Shown here: positions 7,604 to 16,336 of the stretch, one piece after another
How positions within the stretch are numbered: position 1 is the first letter of the stretch
Layout: every line of letters starts with the position of its first letter
Source of the DNA: Terrilactibacillus laevilacticus
GTDB lineage: Bacteria; Bacillota; Bacilli; Bacillales; Sporolactobacillaceae
Assembly: GCF_006517395.1 (NCBI RefSeq)
Contig: NZ_VDCY01000006.1
Span: forward strand, 1 to 64,000
Direction: 5' to 3'
DNA: 64,000 nt
The notes under the pieces: model-generated
What the model saw: the letters and a program-made list of their open reading frames with translations, nothing else
Database searches by the model: none
Told to the model about the DNA's origin: nothing
Position numbers and translations under genes: made by a program

Positions 7604-8596
7604 ATGAAAAGAATTTTAATATTTATGATAAGTGTATTATTAATAGGTATGATAGCAGGCTGCTCTAATGAAAAAAAAGCTGACGGAAATAAACAACAAG
7701 ATGTAACCATTATGCTTGATTGGTATCCTAATGCGGTTCACTCTGCCCTCTATGTCGCCAAAGAAAAAGGCTATTTTAAGGATGAAGGAATTAATTTAAA
7801 AATTGAGATGCCAGCAGATACAAATGACCCATTAAAAATGGCAGCCGTCGGTAAAATTGATTTAGCGATCAGCTACCAAAAACAAGTGCTATTATCCCGC
7901 AGTGAAGATATTCCTGTTGTTTCGATTGGTTCCTACGTCCAGCATCCTTTAGATGCTTTAATCTACAATAAATCAAAAGGTATTACACGACCAAAAGATT
8001 TAGAAGGGAAAAAAGTCGGCTATGCCTCTTCACCAACAAGTGAACCGATCATTAAGACGATCGTTGAACATGACGGCGGTGATATGAGTAAAGTCAAGAT
8101 GGTTGATGTCGGTTTTGACTTAATACCAGCTTTAGCTACAGGGAAAGTCGATGCATTAGAAGGTGCTTACATCAACCATGAATACCTACTGCTTCAAAAA
8201 GAAGGCGTCAACGTCGGTAAACTAAGTTTAGAAAAAAATGGTGTTCCAGATTCATCTGAATTAGTATTTGTTACAGGAGAAAAAACCTTAAAAACGGAAA
8301 AAGACACATTATTAAAATTCATGAAAGCCTTAACTAAAGGGCAAGATGACGTAAAAAAAGATCCTAAATCGGCTCTAAACGTCTTACTTGAACATGAAAA
8401 CAAAAACTTTAAGTTAGATAAAAAAGTAGAAACCGAAAGTTTAAATATTTTACTTCCGCTAATGGGAGATAAAACAACGCCATTTGGACAACAAAATCCA
8501 AATCAATGGAAAAACGCGGCTGATTGGATGTACAAAACCAAGATCACCCCTAAGAAAGTCAATTATAAAGATGCCTTTGTTAATTTAAATCAATAA
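7604..8596 (+). CDS. thiY: Formylaminopyrimidine-binding lipoprotein (ThiY)
   Basis: A 330-residue NMT1/THI5-like periplasmic-fold binding protein. The N-terminus is a lipoprotein signal (positive KR, hydrophobic core, LIGMIAGC with the lipidated Cys at about residue 20). The mature part starts with VTIMLDWYPNAVHSALYVA, typical of ThiY/THI5 proteins that bind the pyrimidine moiety. Start ATG 7604 behind GGGGGATATT; a TTG three bases earlier is less well placed. Last gene of the operon, followed by a terminator at 8600-8644. Confidence 0.92.
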   Translation: MKRILIFMISVLLIGMIAGCSNEKKADGNKQQDVTIMLDWYPNAVHSALYVAKEKGYFKDEGINLKIEMPADTNDPLKMAAVGKIDLAISYQKQVLLSRSEDIPVVSIGSYVQHPLDALIYNKSKGITRPKDLEGKKVGYASSPTSEPIIKTIVEHDGGDMSKVKMVDVGFDLIPALATGKVDALEGAYINHEYLLLQKEGVNVGKLSLEKNGVPDSSELVFVTGEKTLKTEKDTLLKFMKALTKGQDDVKKDPKSALNVLLEHENKNFKLDKKVETESLNILLPLMGDKTTPFGQQNPNQWKNAADWMYKTKITPKKVNYKDAFVNLNQ

Positions 8597-8599
8597 GAA

Positions 8600-8644
8600 A
8601 AAATGACCTGTTTTCCTTATAAAGGGGAAACGGGTCATTTTAAT
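8600..8644 (+). terminator. Intrinsic terminator after thiY
   Basis: AAAATGACCTGTTTTCC pairs with GGGGAAACGGGTCATTTT around a TTATAAA loop, with a short T run after it. It closes the thiamin-salvage operon three bases past the thiY stop codon. Confidence 0.8.
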
Positions 8645-8670
8645 TTCCTTAAAAACCACCTCATCATATA

Positions 8671-9039
8671 TTACCTTCTAATGGAGTTTATGGATCTAAT
8701 TCCAATGGGATTTGATGATTTACCTTTGGCCTTTTTTAATTCACCTTCCAATTTCTTGGTTAGTTCCATAAACCAGTCCTTATCCCTCGTTGTTAAGGCC
8801 AAATCAATTAAACTCCGAATTTCAGATTCATTAAAATTTGACATTGCCAAATTTTTAACGACCCCTTTAAGAAGGGTAATAGTTTGACCAACCATAACCT
8901 TGTGATCACTTTGAAGGACTTGAACATCGACCGTTCCTGCTGTATCGTTTATTTTCGTTATATATCCATGTAAAAAAGCACCTTTTTTTGTAGTTGCTTT
9001 AACCCAATTTCCTACATCTAGTTGTAAACTTTGTTCCAT
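8671..9039 (-). CDS. IDEAL domain-containing protein
   Basis: A 122-residue protein with two parts. The N-terminal half (WVKATTKKGAFLHGYITKI, VDVQVLQSDHKVMVGQTI) looks like a small beta-barrel of SH3/KOW shape. The C-terminal FNESEIRSLIDLALTTRDKD (about 72-91) followed by WFMELTKKL is the IDEAL motif, named for its I-D-E-A-L core, found almost only in Bacillales and thought to mediate protein contacts. The last 20 residues are basic. Start ATG 9039 with GGGGGTAAAGGAA upstream. Monocistronic; no function can be assigned. Confidence 0.8.
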   Translation of the reverse strand: MEQSLQLDVGNWVKATTKKGAFLHGYITKINDTAGTVDVQVLQSDHKVMVGQTITLLKGVVKNLAMSNFNESEIRSLIDLALTTRDKDWFMELTKKLEGELKKAKGKSSNPIGIRSINSIRR

Positions 9040-9124
9040 TTCCTTTACCCCCAGATTCCTATTATTTTAGTCACTGTCCATTTAACTGTAATCAAAGTTA
9101 TTACATTTGAAGTATAAGTAAAAA

Positions 9125-9550
9125 TTAGAAAACTTGTTTTACTTTTATCTTATGCAATATCGATTCTATGGTGATGTGATCTAAATAGGCGATGAAATGA
9201 TTTTCAGCCTCATTAAAGATGTGATTCATAACGTCTTGAATATGTGTCGATACTAGACATGTTTCAGATGCCTCGTTTGAACACCAGTGTAGTTTCAATG
9301 CATTACACGAAATCGAACGGTAAATGTTACCTAGTGTGACGGCCCCGGGTTCACATTCAAATATATATCCCCCACCAATGCCTTCTTTTGTTTTTACATA
9401 CCCTTCATTGCGTAAACAACTCATGATTTTTCGAACTCTAGCAGGATGTGTAAAAACTTGATTAGCAATTTCCTCGCTACTTGCCATTCGATCGGGTAAA
9501 CTCGCTAAAAAAACTAAACTGTGCACAGCAATGGTAAAAGCACTATTCAT
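9125..9550 (-). CDS. Rrf2 family transcriptional regulator
   Basis: A 141-residue Rrf2-type winged-helix protein. The N-terminal HTH reads FTIAVHSLVFLASLPDRMAS then EEIANQVFTHPARVRKIMS (about 27-45), with a wing GIGGGYIFECEPGAVTLGNI. Three Cys (about residues 81, 90 and 98) lie in the region where sensory Rrf2 members bind Fe-S or react with thiols, but spacing is not the IscR/NsrR set; the protein most resembles YwnA-like members. Start ATG 9550 behind GGAGGATATTTTGAC. No divergent target gene is adjacent, so the regulon is unknown. Confidence 0.85.
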   Translation of the reverse strand: MNSAFTIAVHSLVFLASLPDRMASSEEIANQVFTHPARVRKIMSCLRNEGYVKTKEGIGGGYIFECEPGAVTLGNIYRSISCNALKLHWCSNEASETCLVSTHIQDVMNHIFNEAENHFIAYLDHITIESILHKIKVKQVF

Positions 9551-9620
9551 GTCAAAATATCCTCCTCAAGATTACTGTAATAATAAAGGACACAGTTTAA
9601 GAAGTCAATTCATTTAACTT

Positions 9621-9767
9621 TATCCCGCCTTAACGGCGAGTATTGACCCCCCACCTCAAGATTATTCAAAGAAGATAGGTGGGGATCAACTGCCCGTAAA
9701 GGTCCGATTGGTTCAGGCTTTCCATCAGTGGGGGATGAAGCCCCCCCACTAATGGAAGTTTCACTTT
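9621..9767 (-). repeat. Palindromic repeat family 2, copy 1
   Basis: Minus-strand copy running from GTGAAACTTCCATTAGTGG to GCCGTTAAGGCGGG, with ATAAA next to each end. It contains a large palindrome (CCATCAGTGGGGG versus CCCCCCACTAATGG) and a second one (CCCCCCACCTCAAG versus AGGTGGGG), and the shared block TCGGACCTTTACGGGCAGTT in its other orientation. It begins four bases after the stop codon of the PAP2 gene. Non-coding. Confidence 0.8.
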
Positions 9768-9772
9768 ATCTT

Positions 9773-10312
9773 CTAAAAGAAATACGGAACAAGATAATGA
9801 TAAGAGAGAAGACTTGTCAAAACACCAAAACCAATTCCAACCAGTACATCAGAAGGATAATGGAGACCTAAATAAATACGAGAAAGACCGACACTTAATC
9901 CAATTGGGATAAGGATAATACTAAGGATGGGATGAAATAAAATAAGTGGAGTGATAACAGAAAAAATAGCTGTTGTATGTCCTGATGGAAACGAATGATC
10001 TTTTAATGGATTGACGGGGTGCAATGTACCATCAATAATGAGATAAGGACGCTTTCTTGGATATATTTTTTTCAATAATTGCACAGGAATCTGATTTATA
10101 GCTAAAGAAAAGGCACTTGCAATGGATGCTTTATGAAGAGATTCTTTAGTGAATAAAAGAAGAATAAGAACAGCTGATATTGTAGCGACGGTCCCGCCAA
10201 GATGTGTGATCGATCTGAAATACCAATTGATTAATTTTTTTTCAAAATATCGATTTATACCCATGAAAATTCGTCGCTCGAGTTTGTGTAAAGCTATGAA
10301 TGTTTTTGTCAT
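9773..10312 (-). CDS. PAP2 superfamily membrane phosphatase
   Basis: A 179-residue membrane protein with the three PAP2 signature blocks: KKIYPRKRP (about 82-90), FPSGHT (about 110-115) and SRIYLGLHYPSD (about 146-157), giving the Lys/Arg, His and His/Asp of the phosphatase site. Hydrophobic segments flank the motifs, placing the site at the outer membrane face. Such proteins dephosphorylate undecaprenyl pyrophosphate or phosphatidate/PGP; the substrate here cannot be chosen. ATG 10312 (AGGGGTG upstream) is preferred over GTG 10321. Confidence 0.87.
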   Translation of the reverse strand: MTKTFIALHKLERRIFMGINRYFEKKLINWYFRSITHLGGTVATISAVLILLLFTKESLHKASIASAFSLAINQIPVQLLKKIYPRKRPYLIIDGTLHPVNPLKDHSFPSGHTTAIFSVITPLILFHPILSIILIPIGLSVGLSRIYLGLHYPSDVLVGIGFGVLTSLLSYHYLVPYFF

Positions 10313-10447
10313 TCTATACACCCCTATCTCGATCCATTTTCATTGTTGTTTTAAAATGTAAATCATGCATCAACGATAAAAACCACGAGTAAAGATTAAA
10401 GAGATAAACGACATCCTATTCTTGCGTTTTATGGTTATCCTATACCC

Positions 10448-10481
10448 AAATAGGATAGGGTATACATTCCCTATCCTATTT
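10448..10481 (-). terminator. Hairpin at the end of the HAD phosphatase gene
   Basis: AAATAGGATAGGG and CCCTATCCTATTT form a perfect 13-bp stem with an 8-base loop. It overlaps the stop codon at 10476-10478. There is no long T run, so it may be an mRNA-stabilising end or a weak terminator. Confidence 0.5.
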
Positions 10482-11336
10482 CAAAATCTCTCGGATGATA
10501 TAGGCAACCCCATTTTCATTGTTATCTAAAGTCACCCTATCACTTGATATCTTGATTTCATCTCGAGCATTACCCATCGCAACACCCATCCCAGCTCGTT
10601 CAATCATAGACAGATCATTGAAACTATCACCGATAGCCATCGTCTGTTCAATAGGAATCTGCAATTCATTAGCGATTCTTTCGAGGGCTAATCCTTTTGA
10701 TGCTTGATTATCTTCGATTTCAAAGTTATGATTTGCTGATACGACTAGAGAAAATTCTGGACGCCTGCTGAAACGCTCTTTACCTTCATTTAATTTTTCA
10801 TGATCAAAAGAGAAGGCCAAAATATTATAAATTTCAATATCATCCTTGTTTATTATTTCTTTATAGGAAGGGATAAAAGCAAATCCCATTTGGCTATATT
10901 GTTTTTCTGTCGCTTTGATAAGATCTTTGGTATTCGTTTCTGGATGGCTACTCTTTAGTCGGTCGATTTCTATTTTTAACAATTCTCGACCATTATTCGG
11001 TGTATAAATCGCTTTATTCGTAAATATTTCATAATAAAAGTGCTGACCTTCAAGCCAATCTAATACGTCTATTATCGTATCTTTTTTCATTGGAACAGAA
11101 TGTCTTTGTTTGCCATAAGGATCATGAATGGTTGCCCCGTTTGCCCCCACGATCCATACATTAGAAAGACCATCTCTCTCAATAATGGCTTGGACATCAT
11201 AATGCGCTCTTCCTGTAGCTATAACTATTTGAATCCCTTTAGACTGTGCTTCTTTAATCGCAGTAAGATTTTCATCACTAATTTCATTTTTACTATTTAA
11301 TAGTGTTCCATCAAGGTCGGTCGCAATCAATTTCAT
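10476..11336 (-). CDS. Cof-type HAD-IIB family sugar phosphatase
   Basis: A 286-residue HAD phosphatase. Motif I is MKLIATDLDGTLLNSKNEIS (1-20) with the nucleophile Asp7 and Asp9; motif II is IVIATGRAHYDV (about 36-47); motif III/IV is KGLALERIANEL then MAIGDSFNDLSMIERAG (about 239-255). A C2 cap lies between. This is the YcsE/YwtE/YxeH type, which acts on sugar phosphates, FMN-pathway or other small phosphates; no substrate can be named. Start ATG 11336. Next upstream gene is an RpiB-like isomerase, but the 126-base gap does not prove an operon. Confidence 0.88.
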   Translation of the reverse strand: MKLIATDLDGTLLNSKNEISDENLTAIKEAQSKGIQIVIATGRAHYDVQAIIERDGLSNVWIVGANGATIHDPYGKQRHSVPMKKDTIIDVLDWLEGQHFYYEIFTNKAIYTPNNGRELLKIEIDRLKSSHPETNTKDLIKATEKQYSQMGFAFIPSYKEIINKDDIEIYNILAFSFDHEKLNEGKERFSRRPEFSLVVSANHNFEIEDNQASKGLALERIANELQIPIEQTMAIGDSFNDLSMIERAGMGVAMGNARDEIKISSDRVTLDNNENGVAYIIREILK

Positions 11337-11462
11337 TGATAGGCCCCCTGTTTATTTTTTATTTTAGTCAATATCAAGTCGTACATAGAAAATACAAACT
11401 GATGGGTTACCGAGTTCCCTTCAATTTGTGTTTATCATTATAATGATATTCATCCAACAAGA

Positions 11463-11933
11463 TTATATTTCAGACAATTTTTTTAGATGTTTCTCTGAAA
11501 TATCATTGACCTTTTTCACACGTCTTTCATACTTTTCGATGCCGCTTAGAAAATCAGTTTTCATCCAGACATCCACAATTTCAAGAGCTATAGCTGAGCC
11601 AATAATTTTCCCGCCAATACAGAGAACATTACTGTCTGTATGTTCCCTGGCTAATCTAGCACAAAATGGATCCTGACAAACGACCGCTGTTAAGCCGTGA
11701 ATTCGATTGGCAATAAGAGCACTACCATAGCCAACCCCATCGACGAAGATTCCACGATCTGCTTCACCTTTTGCAACGGCAAGTGATGCTGGATAAATAT
11801 AATCCGGTAAATCACAAGCATCCGTACTATGTGTACCAAAATCCAAAACTTCATGTCCCTGCTCTTCAAGCACTGCCTTAATTTCTTCTTTTAATCCAAA
11901 TCCTGCATGATCGTTTGCCATGGCAATTTTCAT
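11463..11933 (-). CDS. RpiB/LacA/LacB family sugar-phosphate isomerase
   Basis: A 156-residue protein with the family start MKIAMANDHAGFGLKEEI (1-18), DYIYPASLAVAKGEADRGIF (about 49-68), the active-site loop VDGVGYGSALIANRI (about 69-83) and AREHTDSNVLCIGG (about 98-111). Family members interconvert ribose-5-P and ribulose-5-P, allose-6-P, or galactose-6-P. The usual catalytic Cys in the GTGxG-like loop is replaced here (DGVGYG), so it may act on another sugar, as in other uncharacterised RpiB homologues. ATG 11933 with TTGGAGGTACATATT is chosen over an upstream TTG. Confidence 0.8.
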   Translation of the reverse strand: MKIAMANDHAGFGLKEEIKAVLEEQGHEVLDFGTHSTDACDLPDYIYPASLAVAKGEADRGIFVDGVGYGSALIANRIHGLTAVVCQDPFCARLAREHTDSNVLCIGGKIIGSAIALEIVDVWMKTDFLSGIEKYERRVKKVNDISEKHLKKLSEI

Positions 11934-12068
11934 AATATGTACCTCCAACTATATTTATATATGTGTTTAGTTAAATGTGCTGAGCACTCTCTTAATTATA
12001 TCCTAACACCAACATTTTGAATTTACTATATATGCATTTCCTAATTAAGTACCCTAACCAAATTTTAA

Positions 12069-12145
12069 TTAAAGAAAACTTGCCGATTGCGGGGCTTATA
12101 AGGCGCAGACAGAGGCCTAGTTGTACTAAAACTTTATACCTTAAA
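12069..12145 (-). repeat. Repeat family 3, copy 1 (short form)
   Basis: On the minus strand it reads TTTAAGGTATAAAGT, then CTAGGCCTCTGTCTGCGCCT, then CAATCGGCAAGTTTTCTTT. The same blocks occur at 53980-54119 in the other orientation, where a segment of about 60 bases is added at the CTAG site. No ORF. Lies between the RpiB-like gene and the murQ terminator. Confidence 0.7.
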
Positions 12146-12163
12146 TTTTTCTTTCTTAAAGTG

Positions 12164-12195
12164 TAAAAAAGGATGCACTTTATACTTGTGCATCC
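12164..12195 (-). terminator. Intrinsic terminator after murQ
   Basis: On the minus strand GGATGCAC and GTGCATCC form a perfect 8-bp stem around a 9-base loop, followed by six T. It lies 35 bases past the murQ stop and ends the muropeptide-sugar operon. Confidence 0.85.
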
Positions 12196-12229
12196 ACTTT
12201 CTCATCAACTAGTTTTTTTATGCCAGACA

Positions 12230-13114
12230 TCATAATGTCTTTCGAATAAAACCACCTTCATTTTTTAATTTCTCCATAGCTATTTCATAAGTACAATTTA
12301 AAAGGATCATTACTATTGCGGCTTTTACATTTTGGTTAGAGGCCTTAAGATATGTTTCTGCAGTAGCTAAATTAACATTTGTAGCATCCATAATAATTTT
12401 TTTAGAACGCTCTACCAATTTTAAGTTTGTTGCTTGAACATCTACCATAAGATTTTTATAGACTTTGCCTACCAAAATCATTGAACAAGTTGAAATCATA
12501 TTTAATACTAATTTCTGAGCAGTACCTGCTTTAAGTCGTGTCGACCCTGTTAAAATTTCAGCTCCGGTTTCTACTTCAATTGCCACAGTTGCATAATTGC
12601 TAATACTCGCACCTTTATTGCAACTTATACTTACGGTTTTTGCCCCTACTTTTTGGGCATATTTCAAGCCACCTATCACATAGGGCGTTCGGCCGCTTGC
12701 GGCAATACCAATGATAATATCATTATCAGAAATATGGATGTTCTTTAGATCTTCCATTCCTAATTCTTCACTATCTTCAGCGCCCTCAACAGCCTGTGTA
12801 AAAGCTGTTAAACCACCCGCAATCAAACCTTGAACCTGCTCTGGTGGTGTACTAAATGTTGGGACGCATTCAACCGCATCTAATATACCTAGTCTCCCAC
12901 TTGTTCCAGCTCCAAAATAGATCAAACGACCTTTGTTTTTAAAGGATTCTACAACCAATTGAACAGCTTTTTCTATTGATACCATTTCCAGTTCGACCTG
13001 TCTAGCAACCTTCTTATCTTCATTATTCATAACTTTTAGAATTTCGAGAGCGGACATTTTGTCTAAATTCATAGTATTCATATTTCTCTCTTCTGTCGTT
13101 AACTTCTCTAGCAC
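12230..13114 (-). CDS. murQ: N-acetylmuramic acid 6-phosphate etherase
   Basis: A 294-residue SIS-fold lyase that cleaves the lactyl ether of MurNAc-6-P, giving GlcNAc-6-P and D-lactate. Family motifs: MLEKLTTEERN then NTMNLDKMSALEIL, RLIYFGAGTSGRLGILDAVE (about 63-82), GGLTAFTQAVEGAEDSEELG (about 100-119) and the SRL-type segment TGSTRLKAGTAQKLVLNM (about 187-204). The start is GTG 13114 behind GAGGG, giving the standard N-terminus; a longer frame to 13156 lacks family support. Slightly shorter than many MurQ (about 300). Last gene of the operon. Confidence 0.95.
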   Translation of the reverse strand: MLEKLTTEERNMNTMNLDKMSALEILKVMNNEDKKVARQVELEMVSIEKAVQLVVESFKNKGRLIYFGAGTSGRLGILDAVECVPTFSTPPEQVQGLIAGGLTAFTQAVEGAEDSEELGMEDLKNIHISDNDIIIGIAASGRTPYVIGGLKYAQKVGAKTVSISCNKGASISNYATVAIEVETGAEILTGSTRLKAGTAQKLVLNMISTCSMILVGKVYKNLMVDVQATNLKLVERSKKIIMDATNVNLATAETYLKASNQNVKAAIVMILLNCTYEIAMEKLKNEGGFIRKTL

Positions 13115-13270
13115 ATTATCAACCCTCGTTAAATAGTATTTTCGGATTGTGAACAAGCCATATTCCTTGAGTGTTATCGGTAATTAAGTTGTTTTTATTA
13201 AGAACTCATAAACCTAAATCATTTCTATGGCATTTATCTTATTTTCTTCATTTAATATTCATTATTAGTC

Positions 13271-14422
13271 TTATTGATATAACAGATATGGTTTTGCTTT
13301 TTTATTAAATATTTCACAATCTCTTTTGCATTGATCTAGAAAATCATTAAATTGATTCAATAGAATCAAATGTTTTAATTGCCCTGTACCTGATAATAAG
13401 TTAAAAAAACATCGATCACTTTCTTTGTCTAAGAACGTAAATTCTTCTTCATACAACTGGGCGATAATTGATAATAGCCTTATACCCACCTCAAATGAAT
13501 TAACATTTCTTTTATTGATAATATGAATTTGTATCCCATAACATAATTGACCTTTATATTTTTGATAATTAGGGATAAAAGTTGTAGGTCTTGCAATAAC
13601 CCCTGATAAATTGAGTGAATTAAATATTTTAGCTACTTCATAACCATTTATAAATGGAGCACCAACTATTTCAAATGGACGAGTTGTTCCACGCCCTTCA
13701 GATAAATTTGTTCCTTCAATTAAGCACATTCCGGGATATAGAATACTCATGTCCTCTCCAGTAGAATTTGGAGATGGTTGTACCCAATGTAATCCAGTAT
13801 CACTAAAAAACATTGAGCGATCCCAACCTTTCATTGGTATAATGGTTAACTCACAATTAAGATCATACACATATTTATATATGTTAGCTATTTCTCCAAT
13901 GGTTAGCCCGTGACGATTCGGTAGTGGGTACAATCCAACAAAAGAACGATATGGTTCCTCAATAATATTACCTTCAAATGATGTACCATTGATTGGATTT
14001 GGTCTATCTAAAACAATGACCTCCTTTTTTTCTTCCATACAGGCTTCCATTAAGAGGGCAAGTGTTGAAATAAAAGTATAATACCTGGCACCTATATCTT
14101 GTAAATCAACAATAATACTGTCAACATTTTCTAGCATTCCCTTTGTAGGTTTTTTTGTATTTCCATAGAGACTGTAAACAGGACATTTCGTGTAGGGATC
14201 AATAGAAGAGTCAATTTTTGAACCTTCCTGAACATCACCCCTTATTCCATGTTCAGGTCCAAATAATGTTGTCAATTGAAAATCCTGATGTTGATACATT
14301 AGGTCAATTGTAGATTGCAAATTACTATTAACCCCGGTCATATTTGTCACCAAGCCAATACGTTTTCCTTTAAGAAGAGACATATAATCCGCTAATAGTA
14401 CTTCTATTCCTAATTTAATCAT
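13271..14422 (-). CDS. namZ: exo-beta-N-acetylmuramidase NamZ (DUF1343, GH171)
   Basis: A 383-residue protein of the YbbC/DUF1343 family. B. subtilis NamZ releases terminal MurNAc from peptidoglycan fragments. Conserved pieces are LFGPEHGIRGDVQEG (about 53-67), VDLQDIGARYYTF (about 105-117), VLDRPNPI (about 136-143) and EGTNLSEGRGTTRPFEIVGAP (split about 231-251), together with PLPNRHGLTIGE. No N-terminal signal peptide is seen, whereas B. subtilis NamZ is secreted, so this enzyme may work inside the cell on imported disaccharides or leave by another route. Start ATG 14422 with AAAGGA. Between murK-like and murQ genes. Confidence 0.92.
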   Translation of the reverse strand: MIKLGIEVLLADYMSLLKGKRIGLVTNMTGVNSNLQSTIDLMYQHQDFQLTTLFGPEHGIRGDVQEGSKIDSSIDPYTKCPVYSLYGNTKKPTKGMLENVDSIIVDLQDIGARYYTFISTLALLMEACMEEKKEVIVLDRPNPINGTSFEGNIIEEPYRSFVGLYPLPNRHGLTIGEIANIYKYVYDLNCELTIIPMKGWDRSMFFSDTGLHWVQPSPNSTGEDMSILYPGMCLIEGTNLSEGRGTTRPFEIVGAPFINGYEVAKIFNSLNLSGVIARPTTFIPNYQKYKGQLCYGIQIHIINKRNVNSFEVGIRLLSIIAQLYEEEFTFLDKESDRCFFNLLSGTGQLKHLILLNQFNDFLDQCKRDCEIFNKKAKPYLLYQ

Positions 14423-14462
14423 CTTTACTTTCCTTTCACTTATCTATTACCATATAATTATC

Positions 14463-15407
14463 TTACATTAATCTTACTTTTATATTTTCAAAAAACTTTT
14501 TTGTAGATTTTTCTTCCCACTCAATAAAACATTTTGCTATTGAACCATAGACCGGAGCACATACAGGAAAGATAAGAGGATGCGGGATGCTCCGACATAC
14601 AGTTTCGCGAATAATTAGAGACTTCCAGACTCCTCCTGTTAGAACAATACGAGTATCCTCACTTAATAAACGATTAATGCCACAGTTTATTAATAATATT
14701 AATGATTGAGCAGCATTAGATAAGATTTTATTTGCAAGTTCATCTCCATTTAAGGCGCATTTTTCCACATGAGGAACCAGTCCAGCGATTACATTCTTCG
14801 AAGTTCGGTAGATGATGGGTATTATATCGTTTATTTGCTCTACCTTAAAATACTCCTTTAACATACTTGTTAATTGTGTTTTCTGTTCTCGACCGTCATA
14901 GGACATCATTACACGCCTTATCGTTTCACGCCCTATATCATATCCACTTCCTTCATCACCAAATAAATAACCCCATCCACCAATTCTAAAGTGATCGCCA
15001 TTTTTGCGAACTCCATAAGCAATGGAACCTGTACCTGCAATAACAACTAAACCTGGTTCCCCATCCGTTCCACTCCATAAAGCATTCATCGCATCATTAC
15101 CAACAATTAAATGTTCAATAGGTACAGGGCACGATTTATTAATACAGTTAAATAATTTTTTAGTAAGCGATGGATGATCTGAACCTGATAATCCAGCAAA
15201 ACAACCAGTAATTTTTATATTGGCATATTTAATGTCTATCAATTCTAAAAAAATGTTTTTAAAGTATCCAATCAGCTGTCCATGATCAATACTATTTGGG
15301 TTTGTTCCAGCACCAATTACTCTATTAATTAGCTGACCATCTGATGAAAATAGCACAGCATCAGTTTTTGTGCCTCCACCATCAATTCCTATATAATACC
15401 TTAGCAT
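14463..15407 (-). CDS. murK: BadF/BadG/BcrA/BcrD-type sugar kinase, likely MurNAc/GlcNAc kinase (MurK-like)
   Basis: A 314-residue ASKHA kinase. Phosphate-1 is YYIGIDGGGTKTDAVLFSSD (about 4-23), then GLSGSDHP, the phosphate-2 VVIAGTGSIAYG (about 121-132), the glycine-rich RIGGWGYLFGDEGSGYDIG (about 140-158) and adenosine motif IVLTGGVWKS (about 253-262). This is the NagK/MurK type. In an operon with an ABC importer, namZ and murQ and without a MurP PTS component, it is the obvious source of MurNAc-6-P for MurQ. The symbol rests on context rather than sequence identity. Start ATG 15407 with GGGTG. Confidence 0.82.
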   Translation of the reverse strand: MLRYYIGIDGGGTKTDAVLFSSDGQLINRVIGAGTNPNSIDHGQLIGYFKNIFLELIDIKYANIKITGCFAGLSGSDHPSLTKKLFNCINKSCPVPIEHLIVGNDAMNALWSGTDGEPGLVVIAGTGSIAYGVRKNGDHFRIGGWGYLFGDEGSGYDIGRETIRRVMMSYDGREQKTQLTSMLKEYFKVEQINDIIPIIYRTSKNVIAGLVPHVEKCALNGDELANKILSNAAQSLILLINCGINRLLSEDTRIVLTGGVWKSLIIRETVCRSIPHPLIFPVCAPVYGSIAKCFIEWEEKSTKKFFENIKVRLM

Positions 15408-15480
15408 TTATTTCACCCGTTCTACGCATTGAATCGACTGTGTTCTAACTATAGATAGGCTATTGCCTTTATTTATGACT

Positions 15481-16314
15481 CTATTTAATTGCACCCGCAG
15501 TTAAACCATCAATAAATTGTTTAGACATAATTAAGAAGAGAACAATTACAGGAACAATTGAAATGGTTAAACCTGCAAATAAAAGACTCCAATCAGTCGT
15601 GTATTCACCAAAAAAAGAGGCAATCCCAACTGGGATAGTGTATTTGTCTTCGCTACTTAAAAATATATATGGGAAAAAGAAATCATTCCAAATAGACATA
15701 AAATTAAAAATTGCAACTGTGGATAATGCTGGTCTAACTAATGGAAGCATTATTTTATAATAAATCTGAAACACAGAAGCGCCTTCCATTCTTGCTGCTT
15801 CTATTAGTTCGTTTGGTATGTTTTTAAAAAAAGTATATAAAATAAAAATTGAGAAAGATAAACCGCTAGCAGTGTATACTAGGATAATCCCTGTATATGT
15901 ATCTAATAAATTAAGATCTCGTAATAATAAATACAAGGGAACAATTGCAAGACGTAAAGGTAACATTAATCCGAGTAAAAAAGTAAAAAAGATAATAAAG
16001 TTACCCCTAAACTTAAAACGTGCTAAAATATATGCGGCCATAGATGATAAAACAAGCACCAAAATTACTGAAATGAATGTAATGAGAATACTATTCTTAA
16101 AATAGACACTAAAATTCGCTTCTTGCCAAGCTTGAATATAGTGTTGGAAAGAAAAACTACTTGGCAAACCATATGGTTTACTGAAAATTTCTTGATTAGA
16201 TTTAAAAGAATTAAATATAACAATAAGTGTTGGGTATATAATAGTAAGGGCGTAAATGAAAAGGAGTAAGTGAATTAAAATCCATTTTATTTTAAATTTC
16301 CTTAACTGAGTCAT
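15481..16314 (-). CDS. Carbohydrate ABC transporter permease (MalG/YurM type)
   Basis: A 277-residue membrane protein with six predicted TM segments. The EAA loop is NELIEAARMEGASVFQIYYK (about 172-191), then IMLPLVRPALSTVAIF. The C-terminus ends FIDGLTAGAIK, typical of CUT1 MalG-type permeases. It would partner the MalF-type protein encoded just upstream (23-base gap). No ATPase gene is present in the operon, so a shared MsmX/MsmK-type ATPase encoded elsewhere is expected. Substrate is inferred to be MurNAc or a MurNAc-containing sugar from the neighbours. Confidence 0.9.
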   Translation of the reverse strand: MTQLRKFKIKWILIHLLLFIYALTIIYPTLIVIFNSFKSNQEIFSKPYGLPSSFSFQHYIQAWQEANFSVYFKNSILITFISVILVLVLSSMAAYILARFKFRGNFIIFFTFLLGLMLPLRLAIVPLYLLLRDLNLLDTYTGIILVYTASGLSFSIFILYTFFKNIPNELIEAARMEGASVFQIYYKIMLPLVRPALSTVAIFNFMSIWNDFFFPYIFLSSEDKYTIPVGIASFFGEYTTDWSLLFAGLTISIVPVIVLFLIMSKQFIDGLTAGAIK

Positions 16315-16336
16315 TTATTTTTACTTCCCCTTTCTT

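Noticed and set aside
9621-9767. CRISPR-like array because of repeated palindromes
   Set aside because: Only dispersed single copies, no regular spacers, no cas gene.
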